Below, piece by piece: positions 9,924 through 22,020 of a stretch of DNA of 64,000 nucleotides. The stretch is from positions 136,017,886 through 136,081,885 of the forward strand of contig CM070902.1 in NCBI GenBank assembly GCA_036417435.1. Direction: 5' to 3'. The position numbers and the translations under genes are program-made. The notes beneath the pieces were generated by a model. That model made no database searches. It was given only the letters and a program-made list of their open reading frames with translations, and had not been told where the DNA came from. The number at the start of each line of letters is the position of its first letter. Position 1 is the stretch's first letter. Origin of the DNA: Inia geoffrensis (Eukaryota; Chordata; Mammalia; Artiodactyla; Iniidae).

Positions 9924-12900
9924 ATGGTCATAGGAACATACAAATCGATAATTAATTTAAACGTGAATGGATTAAATGCTCCAAGCAAAAGACACAGGCT
10001 TGCTGAATGGATACTAAAACAAAACCCATATATATGCTGTCTACAAGAGACCCACTTCTGACCTAGGGACACATACAGACTGAAAGTGAGGGGATAGAAA
10101 AAGATATTCCATACAAATGGAAATCAAAAGAAAGCTGGAGTAGCAATTCTCATATCAGACAAAATAGACTTTAAAACAAAGACTATTACAAGAGACAAAG
10201 AAGGACACTAAATAATGATCAAGGGATCGATCCAAGAAGAAGATATAGCAATTGTAAATATTTATGCACTCAACGTGGGAGCACCTCAATACATAAGGCA
10301 AATACTAACAGCCATAAAAGGAGAAATCGAGAGCAACATAATCATAGTAGGGGACCTTAACACCCCACTTTCACCAATGAACAGATCATCTAAAATGAAA
10401 ATAGATAAGGACACACAAGCTTTAAATGATACATTAAACAAGATGGACTTAATTGATATTTATAGGACATTCCATCCAAAAACAACAAAATACACTCTCA
10501 AGTGCTCCTGGAACATTCTCCACGATAGATCATATCTTGGGTCACAAATCAAGCCTTGATAAATTTAAGAAAATTTACATCATATCCAGTATCTTCTTTT
10601 TTTTTTTTTTACATCTTTATTGGATTGTAATTGGTTTACAATGGTGTGTTAGGTTCTGCTTTATAACAGAGTGAATCAGTTATACATATACATATGTTCC
10701 CAAATCTCTTCTCTCTTGCATCTCCCTCTCTCCCACCCTCCCTATCCCACCCTTCTAGGTGGTCACAAAGCACCAAGCTGATCTCCCTGTGCTAGGCGGC
10801 TGCTTCGCACTAGCTGTCTATTTTACGTTTCTTTTCTGACCACAATGCTGAGACTAAATATCAATTACAGCAAAAAATCTGTAAGAATTACAAACACATG
10901 GAGGCTAAATAGCACACTACTTAATAACCAAGAGATCACTGAAGAAATCAAAAAATACCTAGAAACAAATAACAATGAAAACACAATGACCCAAAACCTA
11001 TGGGTTGCAGCAAAAACAGGGGTAAGAGGGAAGTTTAGAGATATACAAGCCTACCTTAAGAAACAAGAAATATCTCAAATAGACAACCTAATCTTCCAGC
11101 TAAAGCAATTAGAGAAAGAAGAACAAAAAAAAAAACCAAAGTCAGCAGAAGGAGAGAAATCATAGAGATCAGATCAGAAATAAATGAAAAAGAAATGAAG
11201 CAATGATCAATAAAACTAAAAGCTGGTTCTTTGAGAAGATAACCAAAATTGATAAAGAATTAGCCAGACTCATCAAGAAATAAAGGGAAAAGACTCAAAT
11301 CAACAGAATTAAAAACGAAAGAATAGAAGTAACTACGGACACTGAAGAAATACAAAGGATCATGAGAGATAACTACAAGCAACTATATGCCAATAAAATG
11401 GACAACCTGGAAGAAATGGACAAATTCCTAGAAAAATACAACCTTCCGAGACTGAACCAGGAAGAAATAGAAAATATGAACAGACCAATCACAAGCTCTG
11501 AAATTGAAACTGTGATTAAAAATCTTCCAGCAAACAAAAGCCCAGGACCAGATGGCTTCACAGACAAATTCTATCAAACATTTAGAGAAGAGCTAACACC
11601 CATCCTTCTCAAACTCTTCCAAAAAATTGCAGAGGAAGGAACACTCCCAAACTCATTTGACGAGGCCACCACCACTACTAGAGGTACTCAATTAATTTGG
11701 TAAAGTAGCAGGATACAAAATTAATGCACAGAAATCTCATGCATTCCTCTACAATAATGATGAAAAATCTGAAAGTGAAATTAAGAAAACACTCCCATTT
11801 ACCATTGCAACAAAAAGAATAAAATATCTAGGAATAAACCTACCTAAGGAGACAAAAGACCTGTATGCAGAAAATTATAAGACACTGATGAAAGAAATTA
11901 AAGGTGATACAAATAGATGGAGAGGTATACTATGTTCTTGGATTGGAAGAATCAACATTGTGAAAATGACTATACTACCGAAAGCAATCTACAGATTCAA
12001 TGCAATGCTGATCAAAATACCACTGACATTTTTCACACAGCTAGAACAAAAAATTTCACAATTTGTATGGAAACACAGAAGACCATGAATAGCCAGAACA
12101 ATCTTGAGAAAGAAAAACGGAGCTGAAGGAATCAAGCTCCCTGACTTCAGACTATACTACAGCTACAGTAATCAAGACAGTAAGGTAATGTCACAAAAAC
12201 AGAAATATAGATCAATGGATCAGGATTGAAAGTCCAGAGATAAACCCACACACATATGATCACCTTATCTTTGATAAAGGAGGCAAGAATATACAGTGGA
12301 GAAAAGACAGCCTCTTCAATAAGTGGTTCTGGGAAAACTGGACAGCTACATGTAAAAGAATGAAATTAGAACACTCCCTAACACCATACACAAAAATAAA
12401 TTCAAAATGGATTAAAGACCTTATGTAAGGCCGGACTGCATCAAACTCTTAGAGGAAAAGCTAGGCAGAATTCTCTATGACATAAATCACAACAAGATCC
12501 TTTTTGACCTACCTCCTAGGGAAATGGAAATAAAAACAAAAATAAACAAATGTGACCTAATGAAACTTAAAAGCTTTTGCACAGCAAAGGAAACACATGA
12601 AAAGACAACCCTCAGAATGGGAGAAAATATTTGCAAATGAAGCAACTGACAAAGGATTAATTTCCAAAATTTACAAACAGCTCATGCAGCTCAATATCAA
12701 AAAAGCAAACAACCCAATCCAAAAATGGGCAGAAGACTTAAATAGACATTTCCTCAAATAAGATATACAGATTGCCAGCAAACACATGAAAGAATGCTCA
12801 ACATCATTAATCACTAGAGAAATGCAAATCAAAACTACAATGAGATATCATCTCACACCAGTCAGAATGGCCATCATCAAAAAATCTACCAACAATAAAT

Positions 12901-13334
12901 GCTGGAGAGTGTGTGGAGTAAAAGGAACCCTCTTGCACTGTTGGTGGTAAAGTAAATTGATACAGCCACTATGGGGAACAGTATGGAGTTTCCTTTAAAA
13001 AAACTAAAAATAGGATTACCGTACAACCCAGCAATCCCACTACTGGGCATATACCCTGAGAAAACCATAATTCAAAAAAAAATAATGTACCAAAATGTTC
13101 ATTGCAGCTCTATTTACAATAGCCAGGACATGGAAGCAACCTAAGTGTCCATCAACAGATGAATGGATAAAGATGTGGCATGTATATACAATGGAATATT
13201 ACTCAGCCATTAAAAGGAACAAAACTGAGTTATTTGTAGTGAGGTGGATGGACTTAGAGACTGTCATACAGATTGAAGTAAGTCAGAAAGAGAAAAACAA
13301 ATACCGTATGCTTACACATATATATGGAATCTAA
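9924..13334 (+). pseudogene. L1 copy A ORF2p pseudogene, RT core deleted
   Basis: ORF2p supplies the endonuclease and reverse transcriptase of LINE-1. From the ATG at 9924 the endonuclease relic shows LNVNGLNAP, QETH (catalytic Glu region) and GDLNTPLS (Asp/Asn pair), with stops after QETH and elsewhere. A minus-strand L1 3' end splits it at 10597-10830. The [10 protein letters not shown] motif of the RT fingers is intact (11362-11660), but sequence then jumps at about 11670-11680 to a region beyond the catalytic FADD box, so the palm domain is missing. The C-terminal zinc-knuckle-like region and the MLTHIYGI end (stop at 13332) are present with frameshifts. ORF2 relic is about 3.4 kb, against roughly 3.8 kb expected, even with the insertion. 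Confidence 0.85.
10597..10830 (-). mobile_element. 5'-truncated L1 3' end nested in L1 copy A
   Basis: A T-run followed by 'acatctttattggattg', 'gctttataacagagtgaatc' and 'ggtggtcacaaagcacc' is the reverse complement of the L1 3' UTR end. It interrupts ORF2 of copy A between 'ccagtatcttct' and 'ttttctgaccacaatgc', which are adjacent in copies B and D. About 230 bp long. The target duplication lies in T-rich sequence and cannot be delimited. Its 5' breakpoint coincides with those at 31971-32226 and 57910-58137. Confidence 0.9.
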
Positions 13335-13695
13335 AAAAAAAAAAAAAAAAAAAAAAGAAAATGGTCCGAAGAACCTAGGGGCAAGATGGGAATAAAGATA
13401 CAGACCTACTAGAGAATGGACTTGAGGATACGGGGAGGGGGAAGGGTAAGGTGGGACAAAGTGAGAGAGTGGCATGGACATATATACACTACTAAATGTA
13501 AAATAGATAGCTAGTGGAAAGCAGCTGCATAGCACAGGGAGATCAGCTCGGTGCTTTGTGACCACCTAGAGGCATGGGATAAGGAGTGTGGGAGGGAGAT
13601 TCAAGAGGGAAGAGATATGGGGACAGATGTATAAAGCAGAAACTGACACACCATTGTAAAGCAATTATACTCTAATAAAAATGTTAAAAAATTTA

Positions 13696-14508
13696 AAAAA
13701 AGAATAATAGTTTACAGTAAAAAAAAAAAAAAAAGGATTAAACTGTTTTTCCATGTTGCCTGTCTCTCCTGCTGCTTACCAAATCATGTAATTTCTTATC
13801 CTTTGTGAAAATGCTCCATGTCGAGAGGAGTTTCTTGCCTTTTGAAATTTTGATATGAGAATTATGTTTCTTAACTAAAAATGCCAAAAGAGTTTTATGG
13901 AACATAAATCCGCAAGAGGCACTAGTTAACATTATGTTGAGTAATATTTGCATTGTTACCTCATCGTATTATACATAAGAGCAGAAAATTTGCAAGTAAA
14001 TCTGTTTCAAAGAATGAGGAGGATGAATAAACTATTGACCTGAAACAAATAGACTGCTAGATATCGAGCAAAGATCGTTTATCCAGGATCAACAGAGAAT
14101 TGCTATTCAAGGTCTGCAACCATGGCGAGCCATGTGCAAGTCCTGCACAGCATGTGAAGAATACCTTTATAGAGTGGCAAAGGAAGTCAGGAGGTATGTA
14201 TTAAAAAAAGAGGCCATGGCTTTTCTTTGGCTGAGTCCTCACCAGGAAAGAAGAGTCTTCTTTCTATTGAGCTCTGTTATAATCACAGCACATGATAATT
14301 CCCCTTTTTAGCCTCCCAGCTCGATTTAATTAAGGTTTCCATTTAGTCCTTTACAAAACAAAACAAAAGAAAAAAAAAGGAAAGGAAAGGAAAAATTAAA
14401 AGGAGAGATAAAGAAGCAGTGAGGAGAGCTCAAAGGAGGAAGGGAGAGAGAGGGAAGTTTGTGGGAGGTTAAAGAGAAGGAACAGGGAGATGGAGAGGGG
14501 AAGGGGGA
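13696..14508. other. Gap between L1 copies A and B
   Basis: The first part includes the end of copy A's tail and a further A-run at 13719-13734. No repeat is recognised from 13736 to 14340. From about 14350 the plus strand becomes almost pure purine (AAAGGAAAGG and GGGAGAGAG units) and leads into the GATA repeat. Confidence 0.55.
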
Positions 14509-14672
14509 AGTATAAGAGACAGATGATAGATAGATAGGTAGACAGATAGAGGATGGATAGATAGATAGATGATGGATAGATACATCAACAAAATATAAAG
14601 ATATTGGTAGATAGGTAGATGGTAGACAAATAGAAGATAGATAATAGATGACAAATGAGATACATAGGTAAG
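14509..14672 (+). repeat. Imperfect GATA/TAGA microsatellite
   Basis: Repeated 'gatagatagata' and 'tagataggtagac' units with interruptions, following a purine-rich tract. Confidence 0.9.
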
Positions 14673-14874
14673 ATGCAGTTTTATTTACACAAACATGTAT
14701 TTGGTATAAGAATTAACAAAAAATAAGCCCCAAACATGTTTAATTCATTCTTGATCAAAATTTTTTAAACCATAGGTCATTAATTTCAACTAACAGTAAA
14801 TGAGAAAAACTTGCTAAGACATATTATTGTAAACATGTTATTTGTACTAGTGCTTCAAGAAGATAAAGCTTTAG

Positions 14875-17015
14875 TGGGAGACCTTCAAGACGGCAGAGGA
14901 GTAAGACGTGGAAATCACCATCCTCCCACAAATACATCACAAATACATTTACATGTGGAACAACTCCTACAGAACACCTACTAAATGCTGAAAGAAGACC
15001 TCAGACTTCCCAAAAGGCAAGAACCTCCCCACGTACCTGGGTAAGGCAAAAGAAAAAAGGAAAAACAGAGACAAAAGAATAGGGATGGGACCTGCACCTC
15101 TGAGAGGGAGCTGTGAAGGAGGAAAAGTTTCCACACAATAGGAAGTCCTTTCACTGGTGGAGACAGGGGATGGCAGAGGGGGAAGCTTCGGAGACACAGA
15201 GGAGAGCACAGCAACAGGGAAGCAAAGGGAAAAGTGGAGAGAATCCTGGACAGAGGATCGGTGTGCACCAGCACTCACCAACCTGAGAGACTTGTCTGTT
15301 CACCCACCAGGGCGGGTGGGGACTGGGAGCTGAGGCTTGCACTTCGGAGTTCAGATCCCAGTGAGAGGACTGCGGTTGGCTGTGTGGACACAGCCTGAAG
15401 GGGGCTAGTGTGCCACAGCTAGCCAGGACGGAGTCTGGGAAAAAGTCTGGAACAGCCTAAGAGGCAAAAGACCATTGTTTAGGGGTGCGCGAGGAGAGGA
15501 CATTCAGAGCACCATCTAAATGAGCTCCAGAGAAAGGTGAGAGCCACGGCTATCATCACGGACACCAGAGATGGACACGAAATGCTAAGGCTGCTGCTAC
15601 AGCCACCAAGAAGCCTGTGTGCAAGCACAGGTCACTATCCACACTTCCCCTGATGGGAGCCTGTGCAGCCCGCCCCAGCCAGGGTCTAGTGATCCAGGGA
15701 AAACTTCCCCAGGAGAACGCATGGCGTGTCTCAGGCTGTTGCAACTTCACGCTGGCCTCTGTCACCACGGGCTCACCCTGCATTCTGTACCCCTCCCTCT
15801 CCCTGGCCTGAGTGAGCCAGAGCCCCCTAATCAGCTGTTACTTCAACCCCGTCCTGTCTGAGGGAAGAACAGATGCCCTCAGGTGACCCACACACAGAGG
15901 TGGGGCCAAATCCAAAACTGAACCCCAGGAGCTGTGCGAACAAGGAAGAGAAAGGGAAATTCCTCCCAGTAGCCACAGGAGAAGCAAATTAAACCTCCAA
16001 AATCAACTTGATGTACTCTGCATCTGTGGAATACCTGAATAGACAATAAATCATCCCAAAATTGAGGCGGTGGTCTTTGGGAGCAACTGTAGACTTGGGG
16101 TTTGCTGTATGTGACTGACCAGTTTCTGGTTTTATGTTTATCTTACTTTAGTATTTAGAGTTTATTATCTTTGGTAGATTTGTTTATTGATTTGGTTGCT
16201 CTCTTGCTTTTTTATATATAAATATATATATTTTTTTTTCCATTTTATCTTTATGTAAGCGTGTATGTATACGATTCTTTGTGTGATTTTGTCTGTACAG
16301 CTTTGCTTTTACCATTTGTCCTAGGGTTCTGTCTGTCCTTTTTTTTTTAAAGTAGTTTTTAGTGCTTGTTATCATTGGTGGATTCATTTTTGGATTGGTA
16401 GCTCTCTTTTTCTTTCTTTCTTTTTTCCCTTTTTCTTTATTTTTCCCTACTTTAAAATTTTTTTTATTTATAATAATTTTTCATTTTTATAATTGCATTT
16501 TTTTTCTTTCTTCTTTTCTCCCTTTCTTCAGAACCATGTGGCTGACAGGGTCTTGGTGTTCTGGGCGGATATCAGGCCTGTGCCTCTGAGGTGGGAGAGC
16601 CAAGTTCAGGACATTGGTCCACCAGAGACCTCCCAGCTCCATGTAATATCAAATGGCAAAAGCTCTCCCAGAGATCTCCATGTCAACACTAAGACCCAGC
16701 AAGTTACAGTACTGGACACCTTATGTGAAACAACTAGCAAGAAAAAAAACACAACAACACCCAATAGAAGAGAGGCTACCTAAAATCATAATAAGGTCAC
16801 AGACACCTGAAAACACACCACAAGATGCAGTCTTGCCCACCAGAAAGACAAGATCCACCTCATCCACCAGAACACAGGCACTAGTCCCATCAACCAGGAA
16901 GCCCACACAACCCACTGAACCAGCCTTAGCCACTGGGGGCAGACACAAAAAACAACAGGAACTATGAACCTGCAGCCTGAGAAAAGGAGACCCCAAATAC
17001 AGTAAGTTAAGCAAA
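14875..17015 (+). promoter_or_regulatory. L1 copy B 5' UTR (internal promoter region)
   Basis: In LINE-1 this region carries the internal RNA polymerase II promoter. Copy B retains about 0.88 kb (roughly 15016-15890) missing from copy A and about 0.5 kb (roughly 15345-15855) missing from copy D, so it is the best reference of the three. Its second half turns T-rich (16150-16530), and then an open sense frame (16653-16967) runs up towards ORF1. Promoter function is inferred from the family, not visible as motifs. Confidence 0.7.
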
Positions 17016-17898
17016 ATGAGAAGACAGAGAAACACACAGCAGATGAAAGAGCAAGGTTAAAAACCCACTAGACCAAACAAATGAAGAGGAAACAGGCAGC
17101 TTACCTGAAAAAGAATTCACAGTAATGATAGCAAAAGATGATCCAAAATCTTGGAAATAGAAGTGAGAAAATCCAAGGACCTAGAAGAATTAAAGAGGAA
17201 GCAAACAATGATGAACAACACAGGAAATGAAATAAAAATTTCTCTAGAAGGAATTAATAGCAGAATAACTGAGGCAGAAGAATGGATAAGTGACCTGGAA
17301 GATAAAGTAGTGGAAATAACTACTTCAGAGCAGAATAAAGAAAAAAGGATGAAAAGAATTGGGGACAGTCTCAGAGACCTCTAGGACAACATTGAATGCA
17401 GCAACATTTGAATTATAAGGTTCCCAGAAGAAGCAGAGAGAAAGAAAGAGAATGAGAAAATATTAGAAGAGATTATAGTTGAAAATTTCCCTAATGTGGG
17501 AAAAGAAATAGTCAATCAAGTCCAGGGAGCTCAGAGAGTCCCATACAGGATAAATCCAAGGAGAAACATGCCAAGACACATATTAATCAAACTATCAAAA
17601 ATTAAATACAAAGAAAAAAATATTAAAAGCAGCAAGGGAAAGACAACAAATAACACACAAGGGAATCCCCATAAGGTTAATAGCTTATCTTTCAGCAGAA
17701 ACTCTGCAAGTCAGAAGGGAGTGGCAAGACATATTTAAAGTGATGAAAGGGAAAAACCTACAACCAAAATTACTCTGCCCAGCAAGGATCTCATTCAGAT
17801 TCGATAGAGAAAGTATAAGCTTTACAGACAAGCAAAAGCTAAGAGAATTCAGCAACACTAAACCAGCTTTACAACAAATGCTAAATGAACTCCTCTAG
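17016..17898 (+). pseudogene. L1 copy B ORF1p pseudogene
   Basis: The ATG at 17016 (MRRQRNTQQ start) corresponds to that of copy D. A frameshift near 17060-17150 and an indel in the coiled coil follow. The coiled coil is readable at 17151-17384 with SRITEAEEWISDLEDK, and TAG closes this frame at 17382. TGA occurs at the NI-stop-II position near 17410. The basic C-terminal domain (GKEIVNQVQ, 17496 on) is partly readable, ending with the LNELL motif and TAG at 17896. The family product is the ORF1p RNA chaperone. No functional protein is expected. Confidence 0.84.
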
Positions 17899-17955
17899 GC
17901 AGGAAACATAAGTGAATGAAAAGACCTACAATAACAAACCCAAAATATTAAGAAA

Positions 17956-20900
17956 ATGGTAATAGGAACATACATATCGATAATTACCTTAAATGTAAAA
18001 GGATTAAAAGCTCCAACAAAAAGACGTATACTGTTTGAATGGAGACAAAAACAAGACCTATATATGCTATATGCAAGAGTCCCACTTCAGACCTAGGGAC
18101 ATACAGACTGAAAGTGAGGGAAAAAATATTCCATGCAAATGGAAATCAAAAGAAAGCTGGAGTAGAAATTCTCATATCAGACAAATAGACTTTAAATGGA
18201 CTTTATATTCTCATATAAAGACAAAATAGACATTAAAATAAAGACTATTAGAAGAGACAAAGGATACTACATAATGATCAAGGAATGAATCCAAGAAGAA
18301 GATATAACACTTGTAAATATTTATGCACCCAACATAGGAGCACCACAATACATAAGGTAAAGGGTAACAGCCATAAAAGGGGAAATCAACAGTAACACAA
18401 TCATAGTTGGTGACTTTAACACCCCACTTTAACCAATGGACAGATCATCCAAAATGAAAGTAAATAAGGAAACACAATCTTTAAATGATACATTAAAGAA
18501 GATGAACTTAATTGATATTTATAGGGGATTCCATCCAACAACTACAGAATAGACTTTCTTCTCAAGTCCTCATGGAACATTCTCCAGGATAGATCATATC
18601 TTGGGTCACAAATCAAGCCCAGGTAAGCTTAAGAAAATTGAAATCTTATCACGTATCTTTTTTGACCACAATGCTATGAGACTAGATATCAATTACAGTA
18701 AAAAATCTAAAAAATATAAACACATGGACACAAAAAATACTTAATAACCAAGAGATAACTTAAGAAATCAAAGAGGAAATCAAAAAATACCTAGAAACAA
18801 ATGACAATGAAAACACAAGAACCCAAAACCTATGGCATGCAGCAAAAGCAGTTCTACAAGGGAAGTTTACAACAGTACAATCCTACCTCAAGAAAGAAGA
18901 AATATCTCAAATAAACAACTTAATTTTATACCTAAAGCAATTAGAGAAAGAAAAACAAAAAAACCCAAAGTTAAGGCTTCCCTGGTGGTGCAGTTGTTGA
19001 GATTCCACCTGCTGATGCAGGTGACACAGGTTCATGCCACGGTCTGAGAAGGTCCCACATGCCGCGGAGCAGCTGTGCCCGTGAGCCATGCCGCTGAGCC
19101 TACGCATCCAGAGCCTGTGCTCCGCAATGGGAGAGGCCACAACAGTGAGAGGCCCATGTACTGCAAAAAAAACAAAACAAAACAAAACAAAAAACAAAAC
19201 AAAACAAAACAAAAAATTAGCCGAAGGAAAGAAATCATAAGGATCAGATCAGAAATAAATGAAAAAGAAATGAAGGAAACAGTAGCAAAGATCAATAAAG
19301 CTAAAAGCTGTTTTTTGAGAAAATAAGCAAAATTGATAAACCGTTAGCCAGACTCATCAAGAAACAAAGGGAGAAGACTCAAATCAGTAGAATTAGAAAG
19401 GAAAAAGGAGAAGTAGCAACTGACGCTGAATAAATACAAAGGATCATGAGCAATTACTATAAACAACTATATGCCAATAAAATGGACAACCTGGAAGAAA
19501 TGGACAAACTCTTAGAAATGCACAACATGCCAAGGCTGAATCAGGAAGAAATAGTAAATATGAACAGACCAATCACAAGCACTGAAATTGAGACTATGAT
19601 TAAAAATCTGCCAACAAACAAAAGCCCAGGACCAGATGGCTTCACAGGTGAATTCTATCAAACATTTACAGAAGAGCTAACACCTATCCTTCTCAAACTC
19701 TTCCAAAATATAGCAGAGGGAGGAACACTCCCAAACTCATTCTACTTGGCCACCATCGCCCTGATACCAAAACCAGACAAGGGTGTCACAAAGAAAGAAA
19801 ACTAGAGGCCAATATCACTGATGAACTTAGATGCAAAAATCCTCAACAAAATACTAGCAAACAGAATCCAACATCATATTAAAAGGATCATACAACATGA
19901 TCAAGTGGGGTTTATCCCAGGAATGCTAGGATTCTTCAATATATGCAAATCAATCAATGTGATAAACCATATTAACAAATTGAAGGAGAAAAACCCTATG
20001 ACCATCTCAATAGATGCAGAAAAAGCTTTCAACAAAATTCAACACGCATTTATGATAAAAACGCTCCAGAAAGTAGACATAGAGGGAACTTACCTCAACA
20101 TAATAAAGGCTATATATGACAAACTCACAGCCAACATTGCTCTCAATGGTGAAAAAGTGAAACCATTTCCTCTAATATAAGGATCAAGACAAGGTTGTCC
20201 ACTCTCACTACCATTATTCCACATAGTTTTGGAAGTTTTAGCCACAGCAATCAGAGAAGAAAAAGAAATAAAAGGAATCCAAATCAGAAAAGAAGAAGTA
20301 AAACTGTCACTGTTTGCAGATGACAAGATACTATACATAGAGAATCCTAAAGACACTACGAGAAAACTACTAGAGCTAATAATGAATCCGGTAAAGTTGC
20401 AGGATACAAAATTAATGCACAGAAATCTTTTGCATTCCTATACACTAATGATGAAAATCTGAAGGAGAAATTAAGAAAACACTCCCATTTACCACTGTAA
20501 CACCAAGAAAAAAATACCTAGGAATAAACCTACTTAGGAGACAAAAGACCTGTATGCAGAAAACTATAAGACAGTGATGGAAGAAATTAAAGATGATACT
20601 AACAGATGGAGAGATATACCATGTTCTTGGATTGGAAGAATCAACATTGTGAAAATGATTATACTACCCAAAGCAACCTACAGATTCAATACAATCCCGA
20701 TCAAACTACAAATGGCATTTTTCACACAACTAGAACAACAAAATTTCACAGTCTGTATGGAAACAAAAAAGACCCCAAATAGCCAAAGCAATTTTGAAAA
20801 AGAAAAATGGAACTGGAGGAATAAGGCTCCCTGGCTTGAGACTATACTACAAAGCTACAGTAATCAAAAGAGTATGGTACTGGCACAAAAACAGAAATAT

Positions 20901-22020
20901 AGATCAATGGAACAGGATTGAAAGCCCAGAGATAAACCCACACACATATAGTCCCCTTATTTTTGATAAAGGAGGCAAGAATATACAGTGGAGAAAAGAC
21001 AGCCTCTTCAATAGGTGGTGCTGGGAAAACTGGACAGCTACATGTAAAAGAATGAAATTAGAACACTTCCTAACACCATACACAAAAATAAACTCAAAAT
21101 GGATTAAAGACCTTATGTAAGGCCGGACACCATCAAACTCTTAGAGGAAAACTTAGGCAGAATACTCTGACATAAATCACAACAAGATCCTTTTTGACCC
21201 ACCTCCTAGTGAAATGGAAATAAAAACAAAAATTTAAAAATGGGACCTAATGAAACTTAAAATCTTTTGTACAGCAAAGGAAACCATAGATAAGATGAAA
21301 AGACAACCCTCAGAATGGGAGAAAATATTTGCAAACAAAGCTACTGACAAAGGATTAATCTCCAAAATTTATAAGCAGCTCATGTAGTTCAATATCAAAA
21401 AACAAACAACCCAATCAAAAATGGACAGAAGACCTAAATAAACATTTCTCCTAAGAAGGTATAAGTTTGTCAACAAACACATGAAAAGATGCTCAGCATC
21501 ACTAATCATTAGAGAAATGCAAATCAAAACTACTGTGAGGTATCACCTCACCCAGTCAGAATGGCCATCATCAAAAAATCTGCCAACAATAAATGCTGGA
21601 GAGTGTGTGGAGAAACAGGAACCCTCTTGCACTGCCACTATGGAGAACAGTATGGAAGTTTCTTAAAAAGCTAAAAATAGGACTTCCATACGACCCAACG
21701 ATCCCACTACTGGGCATATAATCTGAGAAAACAATAATTCAAAGAGTCATGTAACACAATGTTCATTGCAGCTCTATTTACAATAGCCGGGACATGGAAG
21801 CAACCTAGGTGTCCATCAACAGATGAATGGATAAAGAAGATGTGGCACATATATACAATGGAATATTACTTGGCCATAAAATGAAACAAAATTGAGTTAT
21901 TTGTTGTTTGGTGGATGGACTTAGAGACTGTCATACAGAAGAGACTGTCATACAGAGTGAAGTAAGTCAGAAAGAGAAAAATAAATACCATATGTTAACA
22001 CATATATATATGGAATCTAA
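17956..22020 (+). pseudogene. L1 copy B ORF2p pseudogene, FADD box retained, split by a SINE
   Basis: The ATG at 17956 matches ORF2 of the other copies. Endonuclease relics include the GDFNTPL motif near 18410. A CHR-type SINE splits the frame at 18974-19216. The RT fingers read cleanly at 19446-19805 ([18 protein letters not shown]) up to a TAG at 19803-19805. Then come [10 protein letters not shown] (near 20010) and the catalytic FADD at 20313-20324. A TAA at 21118-21120 follows WIKDLM and is shared with copy A. An exact 17-nt tandem duplication at 21923-21956 shifts the frame near the C-terminus. Positions 19470-19860 are nearly identical to copy D. Confidence 0.88.
18974..19216 (+). mobile_element. 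CHR-type tRNA-derived SINE inside L1 copy B
   Basis: It begins 'ggcttccctggtggtgcag' and ends 'gaggcccatgtactgc' followed by a (CAAAA)n tail from 19164. The insertion separates 'ccaaagtta' from 'ttagccgaagg', which are contiguous in copy D ('ccaaagttagcagaagg'), so it dates after copy B's insertion. Several former CpG sites are TG or CA, indicating some age. Confidence 0.95.

Larger units (their letters stand above)
7869..13695 (+). mobile_element. L1 copy A: full-length-type LINE-1, inactivated
   Basis: This LINE-1 retains a 5' UTR start ('gcttcaagatggcagaag'), relics of ORF1 and ORF2, and a 3' UTR ending in an A-rich tail. It is about 5.8 kb, shorter than copies B and D because it lacks about 0.88 kb of 5' UTR and about 0.6 kb of the reverse-transcriptase core. 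A separate, inverted L1 3' end is inserted in ORF2 at 10597-10830. Many stops and frameshifts make it incapable of autonomous transposition. The target duplication is only a low-complexity 12-mer, so the exact ends are uncertain by a few bases. Confidence 0.93.
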
